Source of the DNA: Rhodocyclales bacterium
GTDB taxonomy: Bacteria; Pseudomonadota; Gammaproteobacteria; Burkholderiales; Rhodocyclaceae
Length of the DNA: 64,000 bases
Direction: 5' to 3'
Assembly (NCBI GenBank): GCA_016215645.1
Contig: JACRIX010000066.1
Span: forward strand, 1-64,000
Shown here in pieces: positions 8,151-17,024 of this stretch. A model generated the notes under the pieces. That model was not told the origin of the DNA, ran no database searches, and was given only the letters and a program-made list of their open reading frames with translations. Numbering within the stretch: the first letter of the stretch is position 1; each line of letters starts with the position of its first letter. The translations under genes and the position numbers were made by a program.

Positions 8151-9482
8151 ATGGCCTTTTCGAACAGCTTGAGCGGCTTGATCGCGGCAGGAAAAGCCCT
8201 CGACGTCATCGGCAACAACATTGCCAACTCGCAAACCATCGGTTTCAAGTCGTCGGTGGCCCGCTTCACCAACGTGGCGGCGGCAGGAAAGGGCAGCGGG
8301 CCGGCAGATTCTGCCGCCAGTGCCGGCGTGAGTGCCGACAACGTGTTCCAGAATTTCGAGCAGGGGCGGATGGAAATCACCAACAACCCGCTCGACATGG
8401 CGATCAACGGCCAGGGCTTCTTCCGCCTCTACGACCCGCAAACCGGCAAGATCAGCTATACGCGCGACGGCCAGTTTCGCCTGTCCTTCGAGGAGAACAG
8501 CCTGCCGCGCCTGGTCACGCGTTCGGGTTTGAGCCTCACCGGCAATCTGCCGAATTTCGCCACCGATCCCTACGGCACCATCGACACTGTTCCGGCGCCC
8601 GTCGAAATCACCATCGATCCCTATTTCCCGCCGAAGGCCACCGGCACGGTGAATCTCAGCGTGAACCTCGATCCGCGCGTTGCGCCGGCCGCCGTGCCTT
8701 TCGATCCGAGCGATCCGGTCACCTTCAACGGTTCCACCATGGCTCAGGTGTTCGACGCGGCTGGAAATCAGCATGACTTGCGCGTGTACTTCATTTCTCC
8801 CGGCGCCGGCAATCAGTGGGATATGTATTCGACGCTCGACTATGATCCGGGCAATCCCTTGACCACCGCCGTGAATGGGCCGGTCACCCTGAACTTCGAT
8901 ACGCGTGGCGTCCTTGCCACCGCCATGCCGCTGGCGGCGCAGAACTACGTCACCACCAGCGGTGAAACCCTGAACATCGCGGTTGATTTCACCGGCACCA
9001 GCCAACTTGGTACGCCCTTCAGCCTGAATGCGCTGAGCCAGAATGGTTACGGCGAAGGCGATATCCAGGATTCCTACGAGTTCAGCGTGCTGGCCGATGG
9101 CCACATCAGCGCCCGCTACTCCAATGGCCAGCGCCGCAACGTGGCGCAAGTCGTGCTGGCGAACTTTGCCAATCCCAATGCCCTGATCAACAGCGGCGAC
9201 AACCAGTGGGTCTCCAACGACGATCCGGCAAAGGGCACGGGCACGATCAGCCTGGGCTTCCCCAACTTCGCCACCGAGAAAATCTCCGGCTTCAAGGGCA
9301 ACAGCGACGTGGCGGAAGGCATGGGCTCGATCCAGGGCTTTGCCCGCGAACAATCGAACGTGGATCTGGGTACCGAACTCGTCGCCCTGATCGAACAGCA
9401 GCGCAACTACCAGGCCAGTGCGCAGACCTTCAAGATCCTCGACCAGGTGTTGCAGAACCTGGCCAACATGCGCTCCAACTGA
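8151..9482 (+). CDS. Second FlgE-family flagellar hook protein (paralogue)
   Basis: 443 residues. It is FlgE-like throughout: N-terminal LSGLIAAGKALDVIGNNIANSQTIGFK (about 7-33), NNPLDMAINGQGFFRLYDP (about 83-101), a FlgE-type central domain and C-terminal EQSNVDLGTELVALIEQQRNYQASAQTFKILDQVLQNL. It is far from flgG or flgF in length and in the long central domain, so I call it a second hook-type subunit rather than a rod protein. It is diverged from the FlgE at 6017, especially centrally, which argues against a recent duplication. It has its own sigma-54 promoter (8098-8113). It could be an alternative hook subunit, a hook-tip or rod-hook adaptor, or a condition-specific hook. Confidence 0.88.
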   Translation: MAFSNSLSGLIAAGKALDVIGNNIANSQTIGFKSSVARFTNVAAAGKGSGPADSAASAGVSADNVFQNFEQGRMEITNNPLDMAINGQGFFRLYDPQTGKISYTRDGQFRLSFEENSLPRLVTRSGLSLTGNLPNFATDPYGTIDTVPAPVEITIDPYFPPKATGTVNLSVNLDPRVAPAAVPFDPSDPVTFNGSTMAQVFDAAGNQHDLRVYFISPGAGNQWDMYSTLDYDPGNPLTTAVNGPVTLNFDTRGVLATAMPLAAQNYVTTSGETLNIAVDFTGTSQLGTPFSLNALSQNGYGEGDIQDSYEFSVLADGHISARYSNGQRRNVAQVVLANFANPNALINSGDNQWVSNDDPAKGTGTISLGFPNFATEKISGFKGNSDVAEGMGSIQGFAREQSNVDLGTELVALIEQQRNYQASAQTFKILDQVLQNLANMRSN

Positions 9483-9517
9483 CGGCGCCTGCAACAGACC
9501 CACAGGAGTAGTTCCTC

Positions 9518-10300
9518 ATGATGCGTTCCCTCTGGATTGCCAAGACCGGCCTCGATGCCCATCAGACCTCGATGGACGTGATCACCAGCAACCTGGCCAA
9601 CGTCTCCACCACCGGTTTCAAGCGCTCGCGCCCGGTGTTCGAAGATCTTCTTTACCAGACCTTGCGCCAGCCCGGCTCATCCTCGTCCCAGGCCACGGCG
9701 ATTCCCTCCGGCCTGACGCTGGGCACCGGCGTTCGTGTTGTCGCCACCGAGCACATCTTCACCCAGGGCACCGTGCAGAAGACCGACAACCCGCTCGATC
9801 TGGCGATCCAGGGCAACGGCTTCTTCCAGATCCAGATGCCCGACGGCACGCTCTCCTATACCCGCGACGGGTCGTTCACCAAGGATGCCAACGGTCTCAT
9901 CGTCACCGCCAACGGCTATCCGCTGAGCCCGCCGATCACCATTCCGGCCAACGCCATCAGCGTGACGATTTCGCCCGATGGCATCGTCACCTATTCACAG
10001 CCGGGCAACAACGCGCCGCAACCCGCCGGCAACATCCAGCTGGTCGGCTTCGTCAACAACGGCGGCTTGCAGAGCACGGGGCAGAACCTGTTCGTCGAGA
10101 CCGCGTCGTCCGGCACCGGCACGCCAACCACGCCGGGCACCAATGGCACCGGCCTGATCAACCAGGGCTATGTCGAAACCTCCAACGTCAATGTGGCGGA
10201 GGAGCTGGTGAACATGATCGTGGCGCAGCGCGGCTACGAAATGAACTCCAAGGCGGTGACCACCTGCGACCAGATGCTGTCGAAACTGAGCAACATCTGA
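9518..10300 (+). CDS. flgG: Flagellar basal-body distal rod protein FlgG
   Basis: 260 residues, exactly the usual FlgG length. N-terminal [47 protein letters not shown] and C-terminal [40 protein letters not shown] are diagnostic. It builds the distal rod through the P and L rings. Ribosome site AGGAG 12 bp before the ATG. One Cys near the C-terminus (TTCDQML) replaces the more common Thr/Ser. Confidence 0.97.
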   Translation: MMRSLWIAKTGLDAHQTSMDVITSNLANVSTTGFKRSRPVFEDLLYQTLRQPGSSSSQATAIPSGLTLGTGVRVVATEHIFTQGTVQKTDNPLDLAIQGNGFFQIQMPDGTLSYTRDGSFTKDANGLIVTANGYPLSPPITIPANAISVTISPDGIVTYSQPGNNAPQPAGNIQLVGFVNNGGLQSTGQNLFVETASSGTGTPTTPGTNGTGLINQGYVETSNVNVAEELVNMIVAQRGYEMNSKAVTTCDQMLSKLSNI

Positions 10301-10326
10301 CCGGGCCTTCATGGACGAATGACATC

Positions 10327-10992
10327 ATGAAAATTGCATTTTCGATCCTCCCCTTGCTGGTCCTGCTGGCCGGCTGCGTGACCACGGCGCCGACCACGGC
10401 GATCCATCAGCCGATGAGCATCCGCCCCGAGGCACGGGCTTACGTCGCGCCCAGCAGTGGCGCAATTTTCAATGTGGCCTCGGCTCGCCCCCTGTTCGAA
10501 GACCGGCGCGCCCGCTTCGTCGGCGATACGCTGACCATCAACATCGCGGAGAAGGTCCAGGCCTCGAAGAAATCCGAGAACAAGACCACCCGCAGCCAGG
10601 CGGTCGATGTCACCGTGCCGACCATCGTCGGCATGCCGTTCAAGGGCGCGCAGGGTACCGCGCTGTCCGCCAGTGACACCAACAATTTCACCGGCACGGG
10701 TCAGAACACCTCGTCCAACGACTTCACCGGCACCATCACGGTGACCGTGATCGAGGTCTATCCGAACGGCAACCTGCTGGTGTCGGGCGAGAAACAGATC
10801 GGGCTCAAGGAGGGCGAGGAGTTCGTGCGCTTCTCCGGCGTGGTCAATCCCAACACCATCACTTCCGCGAATACCGTGACCTCGACCCAGATCGCCGATG
10901 CGCGCATCGAATACAAGGCCAACGGCTTCATCGATTCGGCCCAGGTCATGGGCTGGCTGGGACGCTTCTTCCTGAGCTTCATGCCATTCTGA
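10327..10992 (+). CDS. flgH: Flagellar L-ring lipoprotein FlgH
   Basis: 221 residues from the ATG at 10327; the open frame upstream overlaps flgG and is spurious. Lipoprotein signal peptide with lipobox LLAGC (Cys at about 17), then FlgH blocks LFEDRRARFVGDTLTINIAEKVQASKKSENKT and GNLLVSGEKQIGLKEGEEFVRFSGVVNP, ending with IDSAQVMGWLGRFFLSFMPF. It forms the L ring in the outer membrane. 10 bp before flgI. Confidence 0.96.
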   Translation: MKIAFSILPLLVLLAGCVTTAPTTAIHQPMSIRPEARAYVAPSSGAIFNVASARPLFEDRRARFVGDTLTINIAEKVQASKKSENKTTRSQAVDVTVPTIVGMPFKGAQGTALSASDTNNFTGTGQNTSSNDFTGTITVTVIEVYPNGNLLVSGEKQIGLKEGEEFVRFSGVVNPNTITSANTVTSTQIADARIEYKANGFIDSAQVMGWLGRFFLSFMPF

Positions 10993-11002
10993 GGAATACG
11001 CC

Positions 11003-12115
11003 ATGAAATCCATCCAACGCAAATTGCTGGCGGCACTGTGCATCGCCGGCGCCGTGTTCGGTGCCGATCTGGCCCGGGCCGAGCGCATCAAGGACATCGC
11101 CTCGGTGGCCGGCGTGCGCGCCAACCAGCTGGTCGGCTACGGTGTTGTGGTCGGCCTCGACGGCAGCGGCGACCAGACTACGCAAACGCCCTTTACGGTG
11201 CAGAGCATGATCAGCATGCTGTCGGCGATGGGCATCAACATGCCCCCCGGACAGTCGCTGCAGTTGAAGAACGTCGCCGCCGTCATGGTAACCGCCAGCC
11301 TGCCGGCCTTTGCCCGCTCCGGGCAGACCATCGATATCACGGTTTCCTCGATCGGCAACGCCAAGAGCCTCAAGGGCGGCACCCTGATCCTGACGCCGCT
11401 GAAAGGTGCTGACGGCCAGATCTACGCCATGGCCCAGGGCAATGTCACGGTGGTCGGCGCGGGGGCTTCCGGCGCTGGCTCGAAGGTGACGGTCAATCAC
11501 CTCTCGGTGGGGCGCATCGCCGCCGGCGCCACGGTCGAGCGCGAAGTGTTGATGCCGCTGGGGCAGGGCGAGTACGTTCAGTTCGAGCTCAACAATACCG
11601 ACTTCAGCACCGCCCAGCAGATGGCCGAGGCCATCAATCGCATGGCCCCCGGCACGGCATTGGCCGCCGATGGCCGTCAGGTACGGGTCAAGGCGCCGGC
11701 CACCGCCGACGAGCGCGTCAGCTTCATCGGCCGCATCGAAAACCTGGAAGTGACGCCGGCAAAAATGGCGGCCAAGGTGATCGTGAACAGCCGTACCGGT
11801 TCGGTGGTGATGAACCAGGCCGTGCTGCTCGACAATTGCGCGGTGGCCCACGGCGCGCTGTCGGTGTCGGTGACCACCGACAACGCCGTAAGCCAGCCCG
11901 GTGCGCTGTCCGGCGGGCAGACCGCGCCGGTGGCCAATGCGCAGATCGAAATCAAGCAGGAAGGCTCGGCGATGATGAACGTCAAGTCCGGCGCCAACCT
12001 GGCCGAAATCGTCCGTGCGCTGAATGCGCTGGGGGCGAATCCGCAAGACCTGATCGCGATCCTGCAAGCCATGAAATCCGCCGGTGCCTTGCGCGCCGAG
12101 CTGGAAATCATCTGA
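11003..12115 (+). CDS. flgI: Flagellar P-ring protein FlgI
   Basis: 370 residues, normal. A Sec signal peptide (about 1-26, ending ADLARA) is followed by the highly conserved ERIKDIASVAGVRANQLVGYGVVVGLDGSGDQTTQTPFTVQS block and the C-terminal SGANLAEIVRALNALGANPQDLIAILQAMKSAGALRAELEII. FlgI forms the periplasmic P ring with help from FlgA (encoded at 3578). Ribosome site GAGGAA. Confidence 0.97.
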   Translation: MKSIQRKLLAALCIAGAVFGADLARAERIKDIASVAGVRANQLVGYGVVVGLDGSGDQTTQTPFTVQSMISMLSAMGINMPPGQSLQLKNVAAVMVTASLPAFARSGQTIDITVSSIGNAKSLKGGTLILTPLKGADGQIYAMAQGNVTVVGAGASGAGSKVTVNHLSVGRIAAGATVEREVLMPLGQGEYVQFELNNTDFSTAQQMAEAINRMAPGTALAADGRQVRVKAPATADERVSFIGRIENLEVTPAKMAAKVIVNSRTGSVVMNQAVLLDNCAVAHGALSVSVTTDNAVSQPGALSGGQTAPVANAQIEIKQEGSAMMNVKSGANLAEIVRALNALGANPQDLIAILQAMKSAGALRAELEII

Positions 12116-12193
12116 GCCTGCGACGCCACGCGACACAGATCACCGTAGGTTCCCGATCCTGAACCGCCGCCTCGTGAGCATCCGGCACCCGAC

Positions 12194-13132
12194 ATGAGCT
12201 CCGACCTGACTGGCGCCAACGTCCTCGACAACGGCCGGCTTGCTGCGCTCAAGCGGCAAGCCAGGGCCGGCGACCCGGCGGCGGCGAAGGAAGTCGCGAG
12301 GCAGTTCGAGGCGCTGTTCATGCAGATGGTGCTCAAATCGATGCGCGACGCCGTGCCGCGCGAAGGCCTGTTCGACAGCCAGGCGTCGCGGCTCTACGAA
12401 TCGCTGCATGACCAGCAGTTGAGCCTGCAACTCGGCGGTGGGCGCGGCCTGGGTCTGGCGGCGATGATCGAAAAGCAGCTGACCCGTGAAATTTCGCCGG
12501 CGACGCCCGCACTCGGCCCCTTGCCGCTGCGCCGCGCGCCGACCGGACTGCCGCTTGATGCAAAGCTGCGTGGGTTTTCCTTGCCGCCTGCCGCGGCGCC
12601 GGAAAGCGGAAAAATCACCGTACCACCAGCGCCGACTTCTGCGCCTGCCGCCGGTGCGAGTGCGGCGCAGCGTGCGTTTGTCGATCGGCTGATGCCAGCC
12701 GCGATGGACGCCGAACGCCAGACCGGGGTGCCCGCGCATTTCATGGTGGCGCAGGCGGCACTCGAAACCGGCTGGGGACGGGCCGAACCGATGCGGGGCG
12801 ACGGCAGATCCAGCCACAACGTCTTCGGCATCAAGGCCGGCCGCCATTGGCAGGGGCCGACGGTCGAAACCCGGACGACGGAAGTTATTGCCGGTCTGGC
12901 GCAGACCCGAGTCGAACGCTTTCGCGCCTATGGCTCCGACGCGGAGGCTTTTGCCGACTACGCCAATCTCCTGGCGGACAATCCGCGGTACGCCGCGGTG
13001 CTCGGAACCCGCGAGCCGCAGCAGTTCGCGCGCGGCCTGCAAGCCGCCGGCTATGCCACCGACCCCGGCTACGCCAACAAGCTTGAGCGCATCATCGGCG
13101 CCACCGCGCTGCGCCAGACACTACCGACCTGA
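12194..13132 (+). CDS. flgJ: Flagellar rod assembly protein / muramidase FlgJ
   Basis: 312 residues in two parts: an N-terminal rod-cap domain (about 25-105; AAKEVARQFEALFMQMVLKSMRDAVPREGLFDSQASRLYESLHDQQLSLQL) and a C-terminal glucosaminidase domain (about 155-305; FMVAQAALETGWGR holds the catalytic Glu). It caps the growing rod and opens peptidoglycan. The two-domain form is typical of beta- and gammaproteobacteria. The Pro/Ala linker between domains carries a copy of the dispersed 30-bp repeat (12612-12641), encoding ITVPPAPTSA. Confidence 0.95.
   Translation: MSSDLTGANVLDNGRLAALKRQARAGDPAAAKEVARQFEALFMQMVLKSMRDAVPREGLFDSQASRLYESLHDQQLSLQLGGGRGLGLAAMIEKQLTREISPATPALGPLPLRRAPTGLPLDAKLRGFSLPPAAAPESGKITVPPAPTSAPAAGASAAQRAFVDRLMPAAMDAERQTGVPAHFMVAQAALETGWGRAEPMRGDGRSSHNVFGIKAGRHWQGPTVETRTTEVIAGLAQTRVERFRAYGSDAEAFADYANLLADNPRYAAVLGTREPQQFARGLQAAGYATDPGYANKLERIIGATALRQTLPT
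12612..12641 (+). repeat. Dispersed 30-bp repeat, copy 3 (flgJ linker)
   Basis: AAATCACCGTACCAC followed by CAGCGCCGACTTCTG; it encodes part of the interdomain linker of FlgJ. Confidence 0.7.
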
Positions 13133-13143
13133 TCCCGCAGAGC

Positions 13144-13159
13144 TGGCACGCCCATTGCA
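13144..13159 (+). promoter_or_regulatory. Sigma-54 promoter of flgKL
   Basis: TGGCACG-CCCA-TTGCA is a perfect match to the consensus. It starts 11 bp after the flgJ stop and ends 66 bp before the flgK ATG, so flgKL and the following lipoprotein can be transcribed separately. Confidence 0.88.
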
Positions 13160-13184
13160 ATTCCTAGGCTGAAGCCTCAAGGCG

Positions 13185-13199
13185 CGGCAATTTTTGCCG
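13185..13199. promoter_or_regulatory. Palindrome CGGCAA-TTT-TTGCCG upstream of flgK
   Basis: Perfect 6-bp arms, 25 bp downstream of the flgK sigma-54 -12 element and 26 bp before the ATG. The identical 15-mer occurs at 28486-28500. Binding of FlrC-type activators downstream of the promoter is known in Vibrio; applying that here is inference. Confidence 0.55.
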
Positions 13200-13225
13200 T
13201 TACCGAAGGCCAAGGTGGAGCGATC

Positions 13226-15154
13226 ATGGGTATCTTGAACATTGGTGTCAGCGGGCTGAATGCGGCACAGTCCGGGTTGCTGACGACCAGCCACAATATT
13301 TCCAACGCCTCGACACCGGGTTACAGCCGGCAGCAGACGGTGCAGACGGCCAACATCTACCTCCGTACCGGCTCGGGTTACGTCGGCCAGGGCGCGCACG
13401 TGGAAACCGTCCGCCGCAGCTATGACCAGTTGCTCGGACGGCAGGTCCTGAGCGCGGAAGCCGGTGCATCGGAAATGGACAGCTACCTGTCGCAGATCCG
13501 CCAGATCGACAACATGCTGGCCGACGCGGATGCGGGTCTGTCGCCCAGCCTCGCGGCCTTTTTCAAGGGCGTGCAGGAGGTCGCGGCGAATCCGACCTCC
13601 ATGGCCGGCCGCCAGGCCATGCTGTCGGCGTCGCAGGCACTCTCCGCGCGCTTTCAGGCCCTGGACCAGCGGATCTCGGAGGTCCGCGAAGGCGTCAATG
13701 CGCAAGTGACAACGCAGGTCACCCAGATCAACACCTACAGCGCCCAGCTCGCGGACATCAATCAGCGCATTCTTCTCGCCCGCGCCAGCGGCACCAACCA
13801 CGAACCCAACGATCTGCTTGACCAGCGGGAGCAGGTCGTCAAGGACCTCAACAAGCTGGTGCGCGTCACCACCGTGACCCAGGGTGACGGCAGCTACAAC
13901 GTCTTCATCGGCGCCGGCCAGCCGCTGGTGGTCGGCAGCCAATCCTTCCAGCTCAAGGCCGTGCGCGCGCCAAACGATGCCGAACGTGTCACCGTGGGAC
14001 TGGTGGGTGCAGGAGGCAGTACGCAGACCTTGCCCGAGGCGCAAATCACCGGGGGCAGCCTGGGTGGTGTGCTGCGTTTTCGCAGCCAGACCCTGGACGA
14101 AGCCCAGAATGCACTTGGCCGCATTGCACTCACCCTGTCGCAGAACGTCAACGACCAGCATGCCCTGGGTCAGGATCTGACCGGTGCCATGGGGCAGAAG
14201 CTGTTCAACCAGGCTGTCCCGCGAGTCACCGCCAGCAGCAACAATGCCGGCAGCGGCGTGCCGAGCGTGGCGATTGATGCATCGAGTATCGACGCGCTGA
14301 CCACCAGCAACTACGAACTGGCCTTCGTCGGCGGAAACTACCAATTGACACGGCTCTCCGACAGCCTGGTGCGAACCTATGGCAGCCTGCCGCAGACCGT
14401 CGATGGCATCACTATCACCGCCGGGGCCTGGGCACCGGCGGCCAACGACAGCATCCTGATCCAGCCGACACGCGACGGTGCGCACAGCCTTTCGGTGGCG
14501 ATTACCGACGTTCGAGCCCTGGCGGCCGCGGCGCCGATACGCAGCGCGGGAACCCTGGCCAACACGGGACTGGCGAGCATCGAACCGGGAACCGTCAATG
14601 GCCCGCCACCGGCCAACGGCAACCTGCTGCACACGGTGACGCTCAGTTTTACCAGCGCCACCAGTTTCGATGTCGTCGATGTCACGGCCGGAGCGACCCT
14701 GGCCAGCGGTGTCAGCTACACCGCCGGCGCCGACATCAGCTACAACGGCTGGACCACCCGGATACGGGGCACCCCCGCCACCGGCGACACGTTCAGCGTC
14801 GAACAGAATGTCAATGGCGTCGCCGACAACCGCAACATCGCCCTGCTGGGCGCGCTGCAAACACGCAACACCATGAATGCACCCGCCGGCGGCAATGCCA
14901 CGGCAACCTACCAGGGCGCCTACGCACAGATCGTCAGCGCCATCGGCAGCAAATCCAACGAAGTCGCGGCCATCGGTGCCGCGCAACAAAGTCTCGCCGA
15001 CCAATCGACGGCGGCGTTGCAATCGGTGGCCGGCGTCAATCTGGACGAGGAAGCGGCCAACCTGCTGCGCTACCAGCAGGCTTACCAGGCGGCCGCCAAG
15101 ATTCTCGATATTGCCGGGAAGCTCTTCGACGAAGTGCTGGCCCTTGGCAGGTAA
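13226..15154 (+). CDS. flgK: Flagellar hook-associated protein 1 FlgK
   Basis: 642 residues. First hook-filament junction protein. N-terminal ILNIGVSGLNAAQSGLLTTSHNISNASTPGYSRQQTVQ and C-terminal GVNLDEEAANLLRYQQAYQAAAKILDIAGKLFDEVLALG are diagnostic; the long variable surface domain (about 340-560) explains the size, which is in the normal range. Ribosome site GGTGGAG. Translated from the sigma-54 promoter at 13144; its export chaperone is FlgN (2711-3181). Confidence 0.96.
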   Translation: MGILNIGVSGLNAAQSGLLTTSHNISNASTPGYSRQQTVQTANIYLRTGSGYVGQGAHVETVRRSYDQLLGRQVLSAEAGASEMDSYLSQIRQIDNMLADADAGLSPSLAAFFKGVQEVAANPTSMAGRQAMLSASQALSARFQALDQRISEVREGVNAQVTTQVTQINTYSAQLADINQRILLARASGTNHEPNDLLDQREQVVKDLNKLVRVTTVTQGDGSYNVFIGAGQPLVVGSQSFQLKAVRAPNDAERVTVGLVGAGGSTQTLPEAQITGGSLGGVLRFRSQTLDEAQNALGRIALTLSQNVNDQHALGQDLTGAMGQKLFNQAVPRVTASSNNAGSGVPSVAIDASSIDALTTSNYELAFVGGNYQLTRLSDSLVRTYGSLPQTVDGITITAGAWAPAANDSILIQPTRDGAHSLSVAITDVRALAAAAPIRSAGTLANTGLASIEPGTVNGPPPANGNLLHTVTLSFTSATSFDVVDVTAGATLASGVSYTAGADISYNGWTTRIRGTPATGDTFSVEQNVNGVADNRNIALLGALQTRNTMNAPAGGNATATYQGAYAQIVSAIGSKSNEVAAIGAAQQSLADQSTAALQSVAGVNLDEEAANLLRYQQAYQAAAKILDIAGKLFDEVLALGR

Positions 15155-15180
15155 CGCGATAGCGACGGAGGAATTTCACC

Positions 15181-16476
15181 ATGCGAGTCAGCAGCTCAAT
15201 GATCTTTGATACGGGCGCCAGCGGCATTTCGCGCCAGACCTCGGCCCTGCTCAAGGTGCAGCAGCAGTTGTCCAGCGGCCGGCGGATCCTTGCGCCCGGC
15301 GATGATCCGGTCGCCGCCGCGCGCGCGCTCGACGTGTCGCAGGCCAATGACGTGGTCAACCAGTTTGCGAAGAACCAGGACTCGGCGATGGGCATGCTGG
15401 GCCTGGAAGAAGTGCATCTGTCGCATGCCGAGGATCTCCTGCAGCGCGTCCATGAACTCGCCGTGCAGGCGGGCAGCACCAGTCTGACGGCAGCGGCACG
15501 CAAGGGCATCGCCACCGAACTGCGCGGCACCTTTGACCAGTTGCTGGGCATCGCCAACAGCAAGGATGCTTCCGGCAACCACGTTTTCGGCGGCTTCAAG
15601 AGCGACACCATTCCCTTTGGCGGCTCGATCGATGCGCTGATTGCCGGCGGGGAAATCGACTATCAGGGCGACGAGGGGCAGCGCGAACTCCAGGTTTCCG
15701 GCAGCCGCTACATCGCCATCAGCGATTCCGGCCTCGACGTGTTCCGGCGGATTCCCAATGGCAACGGTTACTTCGCCACCGACTACGCCGCCGGCAACAC
15801 CGGCACGGCGACCATCAATGCCGGATCGATCAGCGACCCGGCGGCCTGGCGCAATTCGGCGACCCAGGAGGTCGAGGTCCGGTTTTCCATCAACGCCGGC
15901 GTGACCACCTACGACCTGGTCGATACCGCCAGCGGAAATTCGCTGCTGACCGGCGGTGCCGCGCCGGCGGCGGTCGGCAGCCAGCGTGCCTACCTTTCGG
16001 GCCAGCCGATCACTCTGAAGTCCCAGGGCGTGGAACCGGCCTTCGATCTCGGGGGCAGTATTGCCATCACCGGTGCGGCGGCCGATGGTGACCGCTTTGC
16101 GCTCGCACCGAGCAGTTCGCAGAGCGTGTTTGCCTCCGTGGCCAAGCTGGTCGGCGCGCTCGAAGCCGGCGGCACCACGCCCGCCGCCGATGCGCGTTAC
16201 ATCAGCGATATCCGCGCCGGGCTGGCCAACATTTCGCAGTCCCTGGAAAACGTGGTGCGCGTGCGGGCAGCGGTGGGGACACGAATGAACGAAATCGAGT
16301 CGCTGCAAACCATGGGCGGCGAGCTGAGCCTCCAGTACCAGCAGACATTGTCCGAACTACAGGATGTCGATTACGCCGAGGCGATAACCGAAATGACGCG
16401 CCGGCAAGCCGAACTGGAAGCCGCCCAGCAGTCCTTCCTCCGCGTTTCCCAACTTTCATTGTTCAGACTGCTATGA
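15181..16476 (+). CDS. flgL: Flagellar hook-associated protein 3 FlgL
   Basis: 431 residues. Flagellin-like N-terminus (MRVSSSMIFDTGASGISRQTSALLKVQQQLSSGRRILAPGDDPVAAARALDVSQAN) and C-terminus (EIESLQTMGGELSLQYQQTLSELQDVDYAEAITEMTRRQAELEAAQQSFLRVSQLSLFRLL). Second junction protein between hook and filament. Strong GGAGG ribosome site 8 bp before the ATG. Its stop overlaps the start of the next gene by 4 bp (ATGA). Confidence 0.96.
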   Translation: MRVSSSMIFDTGASGISRQTSALLKVQQQLSSGRRILAPGDDPVAAARALDVSQANDVVNQFAKNQDSAMGMLGLEEVHLSHAEDLLQRVHELAVQAGSTSLTAAARKGIATELRGTFDQLLGIANSKDASGNHVFGGFKSDTIPFGGSIDALIAGGEIDYQGDEGQRELQVSGSRYIAISDSGLDVFRRIPNGNGYFATDYAAGNTGTATINAGSISDPAAWRNSATQEVEVRFSINAGVTTYDLVDTASGNSLLTGGAAPAAVGSQRAYLSGQPITLKSQGVEPAFDLGGSIAITGAAADGDRFALAPSSSQSVFASVAKLVGALEAGGTTPAADARYISDIRAGLANISQSLENVVRVRAAVGTRMNEIESLQTMGGELSLQYQQTLSELQDVDYAEAITEMTRRQAELEAAQQSFLRVSQLSLFRLL

Positions 16477-16967
16477 AAACACCGTCCCACCAGCGCCGAC
16501 TTCTGGCATCGGCGGCCCTCCTGCTCGGACTTGCCGGCTGCGGTGCCATGAACTATCCGGGCGCAACCGGCCTGAGCGGCGAATTCCCGGCCCAGGGTCC
16601 GATCATTCCGGACACCACCCTGGTCCTCAGCAAATCGACGCAGATCCCCCTGGAAAAGATGGTCTCGTGGGGACTGTACGCCGGCGCCGCCTGGCTGATC
16701 ATCGATCCGCTGGCGCCCAACTGGGAAATCGAGCAAGCCAGTTTTCCCGATCAGCATTTCCATCTGATGCTCAAGATGAAGCGCGTCTATTCCGGCGGGG
16801 CAGGCGAGGCCCGCATGGTGTTCCAGCAACGCGCCAAGGAATTGATGCGACAGAACGGCTACGACGGGTTTGCCATCATCGAATACAACGAAAGCCTGGA
16901 ATCCTCGGTGCTGGGCTCGCAGCGCATTGCACGGGGCGTGATCCAACTGACGCGGCGTGCCGGCTAG
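16473..16967 (+). CDS. Predicted lipoprotein translationally coupled to flgL
   Basis: 164 residues. Starts inside flgL (ATGA overlap). Signal peptide with lipobox LAGCG (Cys at about 23), then a hydrophobic stretch (WGLYAGAAWLIIDPLAP, about 65-81) and a C-terminal alpha/beta region (HFHLMLKMKRVYSGGAGEARMVFQQRAKELMRQNGYDGFAIIEYNESLESSVLGSQRIARGVIQL). I do not recognise a characterised family. The coupling to flgL and the shared sigma-54 transcript imply a role with, or timed with, the hook-filament junction, or an outer-membrane accessory. Codons 2-10 contain a dispersed-repeat copy (16476-16505). It is followed by a strong hairpin. Confidence 0.8.
   Translation: MKTPSHQRRLLASAALLLGLAGCGAMNYPGATGLSGEFPAQGPIIPDTTLVLSKSTQIPLEKMVSWGLYAGAAWLIIDPLAPNWEIEQASFPDQHFHLMLKMKRVYSGGAGEARMVFQQRAKELMRQNGYDGFAIIEYNESLESSVLGSQRIARGVIQLTRRAG
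16476..16505 (+). repeat. Dispersed 30-bp repeat, copy 4 (lipoprotein signal peptide)
   Basis: AAAACACCGTCCCAC followed by CAGCGCCGACTTCTG. It is read here in a different frame from the flgJ copy, encoding KTPSHQRRLL. Confidence 0.7.
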
Positions 16968-16977
16968 GCTGCGCGCC

Positions 16978-17024
16978 TAGGGTCTGTTCTCAATCATCCG
17001 TCGCATGATTGAGAACAGACCCTA
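16978..17024. terminator. Bidirectional hairpin, 20-bp perfect arms, between flgL-lipoprotein and fliR
   Basis: Arms TAGGGTCTGTTCTCAATCAT (16978-16997) and its exact reverse complement (17005-17024) flank a 7-base loop. It separates two convergent operons and the right arm contains the fliR stop codon. There is no clear T-run on either side, so it may act as a Rho-assisted or RNA-stabilising structure, or may be a mobile intergenic repeat that settled here. Confidence 0.75.

Noticed and set aside
7257-9503. 748-codon minus-strand open frame opposite flgF and the second flgE
   Set aside because: Same reason: a mirror of real genes with no recognisable protein.
9418-10326. Upstream extension of the flgH frame
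   Set aside because: It lies over flgG in another frame; the lipoprotein start at 10327 fits the family.
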